NCBI GenBank assembly: GCA_036346395.1 | Contig: CM070602.1 | Location: 18,423,098-18,487,097, forward strand | Reading direction: 5' to 3' | DNA: 64,000 bases | Origin: Hsuehochloa calcarea | Lineage: Eukaryota > Streptophyta > Magnoliopsida > Poales > Poaceae | In this document: positions 43,769-58,700 of the stretch, piece after piece | Layout: every line of letters starts with the position of its first letter | Position numbering within the stretch: position 1 is the stretch's first letter | Translations under genes and position numbers: made by a program | The notes under the pieces: generated by a model | Seen by the model: the letters and a program-made list of their open reading frames with translations, nothing else | The model's database searches: none | Told to the model about the DNA's origin: nothing

Positions 43769-46700
43769 TTACCTCCTATTCTCCAGAAGAGGCTCTACAA
43801 GGTTCACCTGACGTTTTGATGGGTTTGAATCACCGTCTGTAGGTTTCTTCAAAATTCCAGTGGGCTGTCCTTGCCGACTCTGCGCTCCCTGAAGGGGCAA
43901 CGAAATTAACATCTTTACCATCAGAAAATTATGGAAACTCACTTTTAATATACCATAGGAACAACATATTATGAAAAACGAGACTACAGGTTATAGAATT
44001 GTTAATACAGATAGGAGTAGGACTAAAGGCGGTATCTTTAGCAAAGAATGTGGTATATGTGCAACTCTGAGTTAAGGTGAGACTTAGTTCTAGACAATTT
44101 TGGGCAAGTCCATCTTGGTAACATGTTTATATGTACTATTAATAACGGCACATTTCATACTTCTCACATTACAAAACTTATTAAACCACTCAGCAAAATA
44201 TTGTGTAACCAGGAAAGGAATGTCAAAAAATAATATGGGTAAGAAATGAAATAACATTAACATTGTCAACAAAGTTTTTTTTTTATCACATGTACGTTTA
44301 CAAGATGCAAAATTGAGAAGGGGTTGGTTTTCAAAGAATCCTCACAGCTCATAAGCTAGCTAGAAGACTAGAACCCAATTGAACTTAAAACCACCTAACT
44401 CAAATTGAAATGTTGAGCTTGTTGATAAAAAAAAATGAAGGAGAATTTTGCCCACTAAATCTTGTGCTCAGTTTCCTACTGGACAAACAAACACCAGGTT
44501 AAGCCAACTTCAAGCAAAAGTCCTGACTTTAAACAGAAAAGGAGGGGAAGATGGGAAGTAAATGTTTTGCAAGAAAAAATGGATCCAATACTCCAATATG
44601 TGCTTGAGGTGAGTGTACAGTTCTCAAGTCAAGGACTTTAACTCAATCGAGATAACAAGATTTATATCCATACCTACACTCTCTTTCCACAAAAAAATAT
44701 GCTATCATTCCTAAAGATCAAAATGAAAGAAAAAACAACACACTCCGAATTTCTCGACGACTGATGACAAATTTGTGCAGTTCTGCTAGAATATTATTCA
44801 TACCAGATATTCATGCAACTTTTGTTATTGAGCTTGCATGGTAAGTCTATATAACAGTAGCAACAAATGGCACTTACAGCAGCCTTTTGACTCGTTAATC
44901 TCCTAGATGATGGAGCTCTTGCAACTGATGATGCGGCGGCGGCTGCGGCTACTCGGATCCTGTAAGGGAGAAGATTCATTTGCATATTGCATGCAATATA
45001 CTTAGCAATAGTTGAAGAATTCCAGGAGCAAGTAGTTCCTGTAAGGATGAGACATACCTTTTATGAACATCAACATATTCGTCAGTCTCATCCACTATCT
45101 CCTCCTGTAAGATCAGAAAACTCACAATGGTGAGAAAATCAGAAGATATTTGAATCAAAATTATGAATTGCATAAATACACCACCTCCAGTTGGAATAAT
45201 TTATCACCTTAGGGTAATTTTCAAATACCAAATCTAGGTCTTTTTGAGAGAAAAAATTTCTAAGAAACACATCCACAAATTTGATAGGATTTCATTCTAT
45301 GAAACAGATCAGGCAATCTGAGTATATAATAGATGCTTGGATGGTCATTTAGTAGTTATGCTTAGGGCAAATATCCAAAGGAGTTGCAGAGCATATGCAT
45401 ATCAAAATTGTTTTATAGAAAGACTAATTATAACAAAGATGCCTCCTAGAACACCCCATGATTTACCTAACTGTCACATGATATTATATCTCCATGCTTC
45501 CACTACAACACATATGGCTGAAAACGCAAGGTTGTGCTCAAGGGATTATAAACTGTACAGGTACACATTTCCAGTATACTTTTTTCTGCCCATAAACCAC
45601 ATACTCGAATTGTTTACCACACCCCAGGAAAATGGCAACACTGCCTCCCAAAGAAGAACTTAGCCTGCTTACAGCTCACCTGCAAGAGTTCTTCAAATAC
45701 ATCTTCAAGTGTGATGATACCAATGACCTCAACATCATCTATATCTTCTGATGACCGAGCCACTGCATTTGATGGAGTATCATTCTGCTGCATAGAGTGG
45801 GGTTTGTTTCCATTAACCTGCCTGTTCTGTGGTCTTTCAATATCAACAACCACACTCTCCACCCTTTCTTCAGCATTGGATAGTAAGGGAGCAGTCAGCT
45901 GTGATCCCGCAGCTGCTTCCCTGTTTGGCTCAGTTTTTTCAAGGGGTGAGGCGTTCTTGGGCTTAACCTTCACAACAGCAGCCATATGACTACTTCCTTT
46001 CTGAAACTCATTCAGTATATCATACAAAGGCATGTCTGCAGGAACCCTGGAAAAGGTAAACATTGACCAATTATTTGTCACATAGTAAGCAGATTAGTTT
46101 ACCAGTATTAATACAGCAAAGGAGATACTTCAACTGTTGGAACAATTCCATCGCATATTGAAACAGAAATATTGTAGAGTGAGTATATAATACAATAGAT
46201 TTGGGGCACAACCTTGGAATTCTTCTAATGGAAACAGCACTAACTGGTGTCTCTGTTTCAGCTCGCACTGTGAGAAGACTTTTCACCTAATTAAGTTAAA
46301 AATGGTTTTGAGTAAGTGAAGTACGTAAACAACAAATCACCGAGTAATATTACATGGCATCATTGGCACCTACCAAAAGGAGCCCAATAATATTCCTAGG
46401 GTTTCCTGAGTACACAGGTACGCGGCTGTGGCCCCGAGCGAGAATTTTACCAATTGCTTCCCTGTAAATACGAGTAAATAAGAAGATTGAGCACTGTGCC
46501 TTGAAAGAATTGCTACAAAAAAAAAAAGGTGCAAGTATGCCCAAAAAAAACATAACAAAGTGTTCTGGAAATATATACTGTTCACAAATGTTTATTAACT
46601 ATTATGTAGGTCAAACAACAAAAGATCGCATCATCTAAGTTTAGCTCCAAAAATAGAGAAAGCAGAAAAAAGCTTCTATCAGGTGCTATTGAATGGGCTC

Positions 46701-49700
46701 GCAACTTGCAACAACAGAAGGGACAGTACGAAAGGGCACAACCAGATGACATCAACTGCTCACTGCAACCTTTCAGCTGAAGGAACTGAACACTTAGCAA
46801 ATCTGAATCTAATATGTTTCAACTTTGTTCATTGCAGTTGATGGGCACAAACAAAAGTCCACAAAATGACAACAACAACAGCAACAAAAGGACAACAAAT
46901 CCGCAAAACAACAACAACAAAACAAGGAAAGCAAAGAATGAAAGAAAAGAATAACAAGGTGCCACAAAATAAGCATAGGATCAATAATAACTAATAAGGA
47001 AATATGACCAAGAGTTATGGTGACATGGTGTACTAAGTGGAATTGTATATTTACCAATCCAACTTGGAGTCCACATCTAATGAGAAAGTTGATTCAATAG
47101 GTGTCATAGCTTCTTCGGCAGTCTGCACACACAAATAATAATGAGTTTTCCGCTGAATTCAACTAAAAACAGTTCAGGCTTTCTGATTCTCAGTGGAATC
47201 AAGCAAACTATTTCTCAGTGAGCACTATGCTGCGAAATCGGAATCACCATCTCACTTTGCTTACTAAAGACCAAAGAGTTTTCACAAAATGAAACTCAGG
47301 CACCTAGTGCTGAATTCAACACAAAAGGTGTTGATTGCATAAGATTTGCAACATAGATTAAACTATTTCTGAATGAGCAACACGATGTGAAGCTGGAACC
47401 CTTATATACCTTAACAAAAATAGGAAGAGCCATAAAGCATGAAGTAGATCCAAGTCACGTACAGGCAAGATGACTGGAGAGACTAGTTCAGTAGTAAATA
47501 TTAACAGATAAAAGAGAAGAGAATCATAGTTCAGTTTGTTTTTAATCCCCTCGAAAAGAAAAGGAAGCAGTCACATTTAGAAAATAACAAGTCAAGCAAC
47601 ATCAAACTTTATACCAAGTTCATTTGAATTTTGTTTGCCAATGGTGCCTTCAGATTACTTCAGATTATGTTTATGCATTATAAACAAAGAATTCAAAATA
47701 TGAACATGATGTACACCTTTTCAGTCAAGTCCAAGGCTCCACTTATGATTGTAGTCTCATCATGGGTAAGCTCTCCACCCTTACCAGCCTGCCATGGCAG
47801 AAGCATTTAGTTGTGAGACAACCTTAGTAGGTGATGTAAACTTCTTAAGAAGTTACATGTTAAGATTGTGTTACCTCTTTGCTATGGATAGAAACAAGGG
47901 CTTTCAATTGAGCTCGCCTAAAAAGTGCAGATTCATTATGCCCAAGAGCACAGTCTAGGAGCTGGGACAAAATCAAATTTCAACCACTTCAGTAACCAAT
48001 CCATAAATCAGATCGAGTAAAAATTCAGAAAACTTTGAACAAAAAAAATATAACAATAGAAAATTTACATACTATTCTAAAAGTATGCAATCAAGGCAGT
48101 TTTTACTAAAAACTACGAACACACTATATTAATTTGCAAAAAAATAAAGGTCCCTGCGCCATGTAAAAATCAGCATTAAATCACCTGTACTGAATTGTAG
48201 TACAAGGCATTAAATGCAAATTTCCAATCACAGGAACTTTACATGCTCTTCCTTTTAAAAAAAATATACAAGGGTAACTAATCGTGCATGGCTCTTAGTA
48301 ATAGAAGCCTTGATCAGCTACAGCAAAGGGCATTCATTAGCCTACTCTAAGCTGATATGAAGCGTAAAGGCACAAATTCGGCCAGTGTGTGAGGGCTTAT
48401 CGCCTGCTAGAATCTTCACAAGATGGGCTAATCAGCTCAAAAAATGGCAGCTAAACAAAATCTCCATGGCATAAAAGTGAGATCCAATGTGGTCAGGTTA
48501 GAGTTTACAAGGAGAGTTACTTCATTGATCATCTAAGCATTAAGTATGCACACAGACACAGAAGTAGATTGTTGACTGTTCCAAAAAAAAATTATGTCAC
48601 TCATCAAGACACAATACCACTGAACTAATTAGTGGCAAAGCATTAAGAAAGGCCAAGGATACACATGGACATCAGAAGAAGTCATTTTTCCACCTGGAAA
48701 CAAATGTCTGGTAATTTTAAATACTCTTTAAAACCACCAATAAAAGCCCTAATTAGTTCGGAACAACAACTACTTGGCACTTTCTTATTTTCAATACCTT
48801 TTTTTGTAGCCAATCCCATGAAAACATGTCAACTTCTAGTAACTTTTTTTTTGTCTGGGCATACAGCAACACTGCTTGAAGTAATGATGGATATTTAAAC
48901 TAACTCTAGCTACGAGGGCTAAATAGGTATCCAAACAAGAAACAACTCATACAAAAGTTATCAGAGTCTCCTAATTAAATAGCTTAAACCAAAATATTAC
49001 TTTGTAACCAAGTCCATCAACTATGGGACCAAACCGAACAAAGAGATGACTCAGAAGCACAAGCCTTGTAACAATCTAATTCATGGGAATTCAAAATCTA
49101 TGCAACTAGCGAAGCTCCAAAGAATTTTAGTATAGTAGGAACTCTTGAATCGAGTCATGTAATTTTGCTGATTTACCTTCCCAATAGGGTAAGAAATAGG
49201 ATAGCAGATGACCATGAGGATGCGTACAAGCCATACAAAGTTAGCACCCACCGCCAACCCATATCTAGTACAGATTGCTTGTGGTATCACCTGGTGTTAA
49301 AAAATGAATAATCAATTAGACCATATGGCAATCAACCTGTAAAAGAAATAATAATGTTTGGACATAAGATGCAGTACCTCTCCAAAAGCAAGAACAAATG
49401 TCACTGACAAGATAACAGCAACAACAGGATGAAAAATCCTGTCAAGGAATATAGGAAGAGCCTGAAAAGAAGTAAATGGAAGAGTCACTAGCTAAAACAA
49501 AACAGTGTGCAAAAGATACAAAAGAATACATGCTCTATCTAATTCAGAAATAAATTGGATGGTGGAAAAATGTAATACACATACATGTCAACTAAACTAG
49601 TACAAATAATTATGCAAGAAAATGGGGAGAAGTTCGCAAATATTGATGTAGAAGATCCTTTGTGCGTAGCTGAAAATAATACAACAGCCTACAGGACATG

Positions 49701-52700
49701 TAAGGATGCTAGAATATATATTTTACTATGTTATGAGAGGAAACATTCACGTTCATTGAGCACTCCACTTATGTTGCGCTTTCCGGGTGTTTTATCTCAT
49801 ACGGTCATACCATGCTAACATGCTTCCAATTTGCAAAATAAATCCTCGGTCATGTATAATATTGACATTGCATGTTACCCTGCTTGATATGATTAAGCCA
49901 TTCAGACATCGATCATGTGCCATAGGTCCCGACGCTATTAAAGGTGCTTCCATGTACACTCTCGTATTAGCAATTTAATGAGGATAAGATTGAACACATG
50001 GTTGAACGCAATAAGTGTCGCACCCCAGGAGGGAACGTAACAAATGTAACTCTAAAAAATTTAATTTTTATATCATAATAACAAGCCTAATAGAACTCTA
50101 AAAACTAAAGGGCAAGAGTGAACCTTTTGCTTTAAAAATTGAAATGAGGGGATGTAACATTATTAACAATAATATAGCAACTTAGCAGGCCCTTTCGGCA
50201 CATGCTCAAATAGATCACTGCGAATTACCATGGCAAATAGACTTGCAGGCTTGCAGCATATCAATTATCAAACACAAAGGAAAAATGCAATTATCACTAT
50301 CAACTTCATGAGTTAATTTACAGTGGGCGCAATAAACATGATAGACTGATAGTCGATCTCATCTAAACTTCATCTAGGCACTAATATAGAAATAAAAACA
50401 CTTTGTTGTTCTAAATTAAAAGCATGAATTAAAGTACAATTCAAGTAAAATGGCGTGTGGAATCCCACATGTAAGATGGTCGTTGTCATGCGGGGACGCT
50501 ACTACCAACGCCGCCGCCGGTAGGGGCAGCCTCCACCGGAGTATGCCACCACTCCACCCAATTCGGTATCAACCGAATAATCTATCTCTTCGTTTATTAT
50601 CTCCCCATTAGTTAAAGATAAATTGTTTAAGTTAAAGATTAGCTATTTGAATTAAAGATTGATTAGTATTTGAATAAGGGGTAAACTTAGAGATTGAATA
50701 TTAGGGGCGGTTACTTAATAGCCAGCCGACCCACTATTGAAGGAAAGCAAGAATTATCAGGAGCTTCGCCATCTATCCTGCGCCCGGTGCTTTTGTGACG
50801 CCGACATCATGGCTCCGCCGAAGCGCATGCGTGCGGTTCCTCGTCCACTTCCCTCACACTCGTATTTCTTGCGCTCATTCTTGTCAACAAATTCGGGTCG
50901 TAACAATTTGGTATCAGAGCCAACTATCACGCTTCCGATGGCCGACACAATCACACTCGAAGAAATTGTGAAACACTTGAAGCAGGTCAATGCTCAACTC
51001 GAGCAGTTGCCGGCCATGAGGGGCGACATTGGCGATCTCAAGAATCAGACGCCCGCGCACAACCTAGCCATCTTTCGACTGGAAGGAGCCAGCGGGTCGG
51101 GTGCCAGGAAAGTCGCCACCAACAAAGGAGTCCTCACCGACAGGGTGGCCGAACCCACGAAGCGAGGAGATGAACATCGGCCACCACAGTTCCATCGGCT
51201 GGAGTTTCCAACCTTCAACAGGAAGGAAGGCCCACTGCCCTGGTTGAATCGCTGCGAACAATTCTTCCGAGGGCAACGAACGATGGAAGGGGAAAAGGTA
51301 TGGCTCGTGTCGTACTATCTAGTTGGGGGTGCCTAGCAGTGGTACTTCCAGCTCGAGCGAGACCACGGCGTTCCAACATGGCCGCACTTCGTCGAGCACA
51401 CCAATTTGTGTTTCGAGCCTCCCATAGGAACAGTCGCCTAGGCGAGCTCGCACAACTACGAAGGACTGGCACGGTGGAGGCTTACCAAGATCAGTTCCTC
51501 ACACTCCTCTGCCACTGAGAGGCCATGACCGGACGACAACAAACACAATTGTTCATCGCCGGCCTCCTCAATCCGCTGCTTACCGATGTCGAGCTTCAGA
51601 ACCCCTCCACCTTGGAGGCGGCTATGAGCTTGGCACGCGTACGAGCAGAGGCAACAGGTGAACACGGTAGCCAAGACGTTGTAGCCCGAGCGATCGACCT
51701 CCACCAAGAACACGACGCGCACGACTAGGGAGCCGACACCCGCGCCAGCCCCAAACACCGTGACCGGCCTCCCCAAGACCCGTCACTTCTGGTATCTGAC
51801 GCCAGAGGAGATGGAAGACCGAAAGGCCAAGAGCCTTTGCTTCAACTGCGCCAAAAATTCTCTCGCGACCACCAGTGTAAGCGGCTCTTTCGGTTGTTCC
51901 TAGACTTTCCGAAGGGTGGTGGCAGCCACGATTCGGACACGTAGGACGATGAACCCGAAATATCCTTGCACGCCTTAACAGGCATTAACATCGGCAAAAC
52001 CATGCAACTGGAAGTACACATCAGCGATCAGAAGCTGGTGGCATTGGTTGATTCTAGTTCGACTCACAACTTCATCGCCGACGAAGCCATACAACGGATG
52101 GGGTTGCGGCTATAGCACCGCGTGGGCATGAGCGTCGCCGTGGCCAACGACGATCACCTGACTAGCGCGGGCGTATGCCACGACATGGAGGTGCAGATCA
52201 CCCAGGAGATTTTTTGCTTGGACTGCTACGCGATCGCCCTCGACGAGTTTGATGTGGTTCTTGGTGTGCAACGGCTGCACGCTCAGACCCATACTATGGG
52301 ATTTCAATCGGCTCACCACGTCCTTTTGGTGGACCGACCACCGTGTCACATGGCAAGCAACGGCAGGACAACACATCGAAGTTGGCGCGCCGCCTGTACC
52401 GCACAGGACCTCATGGCCGAGTTCGATGATTTACTCGCCGAGCTGGTGGGAGTGCCGCCACCATGCGCATGTGACCATTGTATTCATCTTCTACCGAACG
52501 CCGCCGGTGGTGGTGTCTGCCCCTATCGCTACCGTGCCACACAGAAGGACGAGTTGGAACGGTAATGCGCGGACATGCTACACCATGGTCTCACTAGGCG
52601 CAACATGTTAGTACTTGGCAGTCCTCGTCAAGTACAACGGAACGTGGCGCTTCTGCGTCGACTACTGCACCCTCAACAAGACGGTGAAGGACAAATTCCC

Positions 52701-55700
52701 CATCCCCGTGGTTGACAAGCTGCTAAACGAGCTACACCAAGCTGGACTTGCGTTCGGGCTATCACCAAGTCCGTATGCATGAACCCAACACCAAGAAGAC
52801 GACGTTCCCTACTCATGAAGGGTTGTTTGAGTTCATGGTCATGCCCTTCGGGCTGACCAACGCTTCAGCAACGTTTTGAGCCCTCATGAATGTGATCCTT
52901 CGACCTGTCCTTCAGCATTTTGTACTAGTCTTCTTCGACGATATTTTGATCTACTGTGGATCATGGGCGGAGCACCCCCCGCCACGTATGCGCCGTCTTC
53001 CAACTCCCCCGCCAGCATAACCTCATCCTCAAACGTTCCAAGTGCTTGTTTGGCGAGACTTCGGTGGCCTATCTCGGCCATGTCATCGCATTGGCAGGCG
53101 TGGCCATGGATAGCGACAAGATTAAAGCCGTGATGGATTGGCCCAAGCCACGCACCGTGCGCGCCTTGTGTGGGTTTCTGGGGCTAGCGGGATACTACCG
53201 TAAATTCATCAAGGATTTCGGCGCCATCGCCACCCCGCTCACTTCCTTGCTCAAGGAGGGGTTTGCATGAAACGAGGCCACCGACCACGCCTTTGACGCC
53301 CTCAAGAGGGCGCTGACCACCACGCTAATCTTGCAATTGCCTGACTTCACGTCCGACTTCATCGTCGAGTGCGACGCGTCCGGCTCTGGATTTGGGGGCA
53401 ATCTTGCACCAAGGAGGCGGAGCCCATCACTTCGCGTAACGCCAAATTGGCGGCATACGAGAGTGAGCACATTGGGCTTGTATATGCTGTTCGACATTGG
53501 CACCCTTACCTATGGGGCGCACGTTCGTCGTCCGCACTAACCATAACAGCCTCAATTACTTGCTGGATCAGCGTCTGTCCACGATTCCGCAACACCGATG
53601 TGTTAGCAAGCTCTTCGGCTATGACTTTTGAGGTTGAATTCCGGCCGGGCAAGCTGAACACCGTTGCTGATGCTCTCTCCCGACGGGACACTAATCCGGG
53701 TGTTTTGTTGGCTATCACAGGTGCCCCATTCCACATCTTTAACGACCTACGCCATGAAACCAAGATGGACGCAGACTCAGTGGCCCTCAAGGAGATCAGC
53801 CACGGCGAGCTAGCTGGACAATGGGCGGTGATGGATGAGCTCATCATGTAAAACCGCAAGGTGTTTGTCTAGCCCTCCTCACCATCATTGTCGGCCATCC
53901 TTGCTGCAGCCCATGATGTCGGCCATGAAGGGGTGCAGAAGACATTGCATTGCGTTCGCAATGATTTCCACATGTCGGGCATGCGCCGAGCTGTTGAAGA
54001 CTTTGTTCGCGCCTGCACCGTTTGCCAACGCAACAAGACAACAAATTTGCACCCCGCCAGCCTCTTCCAACCCTTTCCTGTACCCAGGCAAGTCTGGGAG
54101 GACATCGCAATGGATTTCATCGAAGAACTACCACGGGTCAACGACAAGTCTGTCATCTTGACGATCGTCGACCGTTTCTCCAAGTACACCCACTTTATTC
54201 CCTTGGTGCACCCCTATACTACAGTGACAGTGGCGTGGGCTTTCTCCACAGACATCGTTCACCTTAATGGATTGCCATAGACAATCGTCACTGACCGCGA
54301 CCATATTTTCACTAGTTAGTTTTGGAAGGAGCTACTTCGCCTCTCCAGGGTGAGCCTTCACATGAGCACCGCCTTCCATCCGCAGTCTGACGGTCAATCT
54401 GAGGTAGTCAACAAGGTCATCTCCATGTATCTCCAATGCATGACCGGCGTTCGACCACGACAATGGGTGCAATGGCTAGCCTAGGCAAAATTCTGCTACA
54501 ACACTTCCTATCATTCCGCTGCAGCGACACGCTCGTTCAGTGGTCTCAAGACGCACCCCTATCTATAAGAACATATGATCGGGAACAATGCTCGGGTGGC
54601 GGTGCGACGACCAACCGACCGATAGGGATGAGTTCCTCCAGTAGGTTCGCGGTCGACTCGTTCAGGCACAACTGTTGGTGATATGCCCTAGAGGCAATTA
54701 TAGAGATGATTGTGTCATGTCTATGTTTATGAGTTACAAAATAAATACTATTATATTCCTTATATGAATTATCATTTATAAAGATTAACAAGTATGTGAC
54801 TTGTTGGTAAAACTTTATATGATGTCATTCTAAATGTATCCCTGGTTGGATGTCACTGGTCTGAACACTAGTGACTTATCAACCAACACATGTATTGATT
54901 GATGACCATGTTTCACCGGTCATGGATATGAGGATATTGAATCAATAATGTGAACACACCTGTCATGGATATAGGGATATTGAATCAATAATGCGAACAC
55001 ATGTTAGAGAACATGGTGTTGGATTGACCCACCTTGAGACACTATTGAGATTGTTATGATTTTATGTATCATCAGTTGGCCTCAAGTAATGATGTATGAT
55101 CCTTAAACCTAAGATCAAAATGGTTTTCTACATATGTAATAGTACAGTTAGGGTTGTCAAACGTTGTTCCGTAACTGGGTAGTTATAAAGGTAGCTTTCG
55201 GGTATGCTATGAAACATACAGAGGGATGCGACTTGTCAGATATAAAATTTGCCCCTCCTAACATAACAAGAGGGATATCTCTGAGCCACTCGATGTGGTC
55301 GGATAAAGAAAGTGCATGGCGTACCACTAGTGATCGAAAAGTCGATCACATGAAGTTATCCGTCACTTGATCGAGAAAGTACTGAACAGTCCATGAATGA
55401 CAAAATCTCACCTGGAGTTCAATCAGATATCGTGAGGCAAAGGGAGAATATGCAAGCAGGTCGTTCCGTCCTACCAGATACGAACTAGTCGTATGGAGAT
55501 ACAGACTGGTCATAAACTGGTCGGACATGATCACTAACTAGTCGTAAGGAGTTAGAACTAGTCGTAACTAAATATGAACTGGTCGTATGGTGATACAAGC
55601 TGGTCGTAAGTGATAAGGCCATGCTCGCAGATCATATTGCATAAGGTTCATTCGATATAATATTTATGTGTATTCGAGAATCATTATATCCTACTAGGAA

Positions 55701-58700
55701 CCGCTAACGACTCGTGGTTGGAAAGAAGTTCCCGAGTCACAACCAATTACACATGAACCTGCAGGGTCGCACACTTAACGGGTTGGAACAAACGAGTTTG
55801 GATAGGATCCGTTATGAGCTCTTTATAAGGGGACGCATGGGGCTGTTGGGATGTACGTTAGTTGCTCCACAAAACCCTAACCGCCATCTTCTTGAAGGCC
55901 CTACTGTGCATGTTGGTGCTAGCACACCGGCGTACGACGTTCCACCCCTAGACATGTGGATACCGTAGAGGCGCTGCTGCTACGCTGATCGAGGACGATC
56001 CACGACCTAAGCAAGGAACGTCATAGGTTACTGCAGGAGACGAACGGTGCTGAGGACATTGGACGATCAACTACGACCACTTCATCGACGAGTTCGACAT
56101 TGGATCAGGCTGCTCCAACTCTTCTTCCGCTGCACTGCGCGTCTAGTGGTTACGATGTATGATCTCTTGTTTGCATGACTTCCTGGTTTACATGGTAAAA
56201 CTTTTGAATTGCCAGCTAGTGTAGCCTACCTGTATGACTTCAACAGCAACACATCAAACACTACTACGATGACAAGCATCGCGAGGTGGTATTCTTCGTG
56301 GGGTAGTGGGTGTGGTTGTGGCTGCAGCACATGCCCGCTTTGTCTCTCATAGGCGGAAGCCGAACCAAATTGGCTCCCCGGTTCTATGGACCATACAAGA
56401 TCACTGCTCGTATTGGCTCTGTGGCATACCATTTGGAGTTGCCACCACGGACTTGCATCCACGATGTCTTCCATGTCGGCTTGCTCAAAAAGTTCACCGG
56501 CGAGCCCTCGACATCTCCACCGAGCCTACCATACATCCTCCATGGCCAGGTTATTCCAACACCTAAGAAGATCATTAAAGCACGACTGTGTCGTGGCGTC
56601 TGGTAAGTCTTGGTCTAATGCATGGGTCAGTCTGCTACGGACACTTCTTTGGAAGACGTTTCGGAGTTTAGAAAATGCTACCCTATAGTACAGCTTGTCT
56701 ACGAGCTGTTTTCAGAGGGAGGGAGTGATGTCATGTGGGGACACTAGTCACACTACTACCAACGCCATCGCCAGCGGGCAGCCTCCACCGGCGCATGCCA
56801 CCACTCCACCCAATTCGGTATCAACCGAATAATCTATCTCTTCGTTTATTATCTCCTCATTAGTTAAAGATAAATTGTTTAAGTTAAAGATTAGCTATTT
56901 GAGTTAGAGATTGATTAGCTATTTGAGTTAGAGATTGATTAGTATTTGAATAAGGGATAAGATTACAGATTGAATGTTAGGGGCGGCTACTTAATAGCCA
57001 GCCGAACCACTATTGAAGGAAAGCAAGAATTATCAGGAGCTTCTCCATCTATCCCGCACCTTGCGCTTTGGCGACGCCGACATCACGGCTCCGCCGAAGT
57101 GAAGGCGTGCGGTTCCTCATCCACTTCCCTTACACTCCTATTTCTTGCGCTCATTCTTGTCGACAAATTTGGGTTGTGACAGTCATAAACTGGAAATCAT
57201 GCTACAATATGGTTTAATACAGACAAGGCTGAACCAATACAGGCAGCTGGCACATGCCAGTTTTCTCGCTGAACTCTTTTGAGTTAAAAAAACCAAGGTG
57301 CTAAGTTGAATAATTTTTACACAAATAATACCTGAATAATTAGAAAATTGAAAGATAACCAACACTCAAGATCTTATATGTTTGCACATATACAGTGCAA
57401 AATAGTGCGATAAATGGTAAAAATTGCAACCAAAATTCTCTACCTCCATGGCAGCAGCATTACACAACAGCAGGGTGACAAGAAGCTGGTGCTGCTTTTG
57501 AACAACTGGAAGGATGACAGCTGCAGCAACCAAAACACGAGCAACAACAGAATAATCGATCAAATATTAAATTACTGGATTTCAAATGAGGAAAGGCATA
57601 GTAGCATCAGTCAAACATTAAAAATAAGGTGCTGAAAGAGGCAACATTTAGCCAGTAACACTTGATAAGCAGCATCATTGCTAACGTTTTAAGTGAACAT
57701 TCGTAACACACAAAGACATGAAATGTCACAGATATGTCATGTCAGAAAGTAGCTAGAGCAACTCACAGCAAATTAGCAGGACAAACAAATACACCAAAAG
57801 TTACAGAACATACATTGTGGTGATGAAAAGCCATAGCTGCACGCCACGACGTCACCCCCACAAACAAACATGGCAGATCCAGGAAGCTCCAGCACGGACA
57901 TCTGTATGCTTATCCATTGCATAATACTTCCAATTCCCACTCGCCTAAAGTATCATTTCATATCTTCCCAGAAAGAGATGAATATTAAATAAAGCCAAAC
58001 CCCACCCAACACCGCCTTTTCTCATTTCCTGATTTCCTTACGACCATTTTATTTGTTCTACTACTTTCCTTCCACAATACTTTCAGCAATATGTCAGCAT
58101 CAGTAACGTATCTTTATTGCCATTAACGAAACATACAAAATAAACACTACTCGCACAACTAGATGAGTTAGCACATGAACAGCTACGATCGGAGCCAGAA
58201 AATCCTTCAAATTCATTAAAAAAAACACCGGCAGTAACTCCAATCTTCAAAATAGCAGAAAATAATAGCGATCTGGTATTGATGCTCCGAATCCCCAATA
58301 TAACGTAGCACGACACCCGTGATCCCAGAACGACACCTCAAATAAAAAAATGACTCCTAAAACCGCAACCAGATTGAGCACAACGAGTGACCCCAATACG
58401 AAACCTCGTAGATATGACTCTTAAAGCCGCGACCAGGTCGACCACAACGAGGGGGGAGAGCGGGAAAGTTTAGGGTTTCGGATCGGACCAGCCTGAGCCT
58501 TCTCGGCATTGGTGCCACTGCGCTGGAGGATCTCCAGCTCGACAAGGCCGAGCGACATGAGCCCGAGGGTGAGCCCCGACATGATCCCGGCGAAAAGCAC
58601 CAGAAAGCAGGAGATGCCTGCGTACGCCCACCACCACACCGACCCGAACGGCGTGTCCTCCCACTGCACGATCAGCGCCGCTACGCCTACCCCCGCCGCC

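Larger units (their letters stand above)
53880..56700 (+). pseudogene. chromovirus integrase and chromodomain (stops, interrupted)
   Basis: The H2C2 zinc-binding region (GHEGVQKTLHCVRNDFH...CTVCQRNKT) is at 53919-54045. The catalytic core shows MDFIEELPR, a TIVDRFSKYTHFIPL block and STAFHPQSDGQSEVVNK, containing the DDE residues, with stops between. A copia-type LTR interrupts it at 54673-56245. The frame resumes as YYDDKHREV, then LAPRFYGPYKITARIGSVAYHL and a chromodomain-like tail (HGQVIPTPKKIIKARLCRGVW). The chromodomain supports placement among the chromoviruses. Confidence 0.88.
50484..57181 (+). mobile_element. Ty3/gypsy chromovirus in intron 2 of the DUF21/CBS gene
   Basis: LTRs at 50484-50905 and 56729-57181 both start TGTCATG.GGGGAC and end in ACA. 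The flanks GTCGT (50479-50483) and GTCAT (57182-57186) form a 5-bp TSD with one change. A Met-tRNA primer site (TGGTATCAGAGCC) lies at 50909-50921 and a purine tract (CAGAGGGAGGGAGTGA) at 56713-56728. Domain order gag, protease, reverse transcriptase, RNase H, integrase identifies Ty3/gypsy, and a chromodomain-like C-terminus marks a chromovirus. Without its own nested insertion it would be about 5.1 kb, a size fitting the Reina clade (inference). It lies antisense to the host gene and has many stops. Confidence 0.92.
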
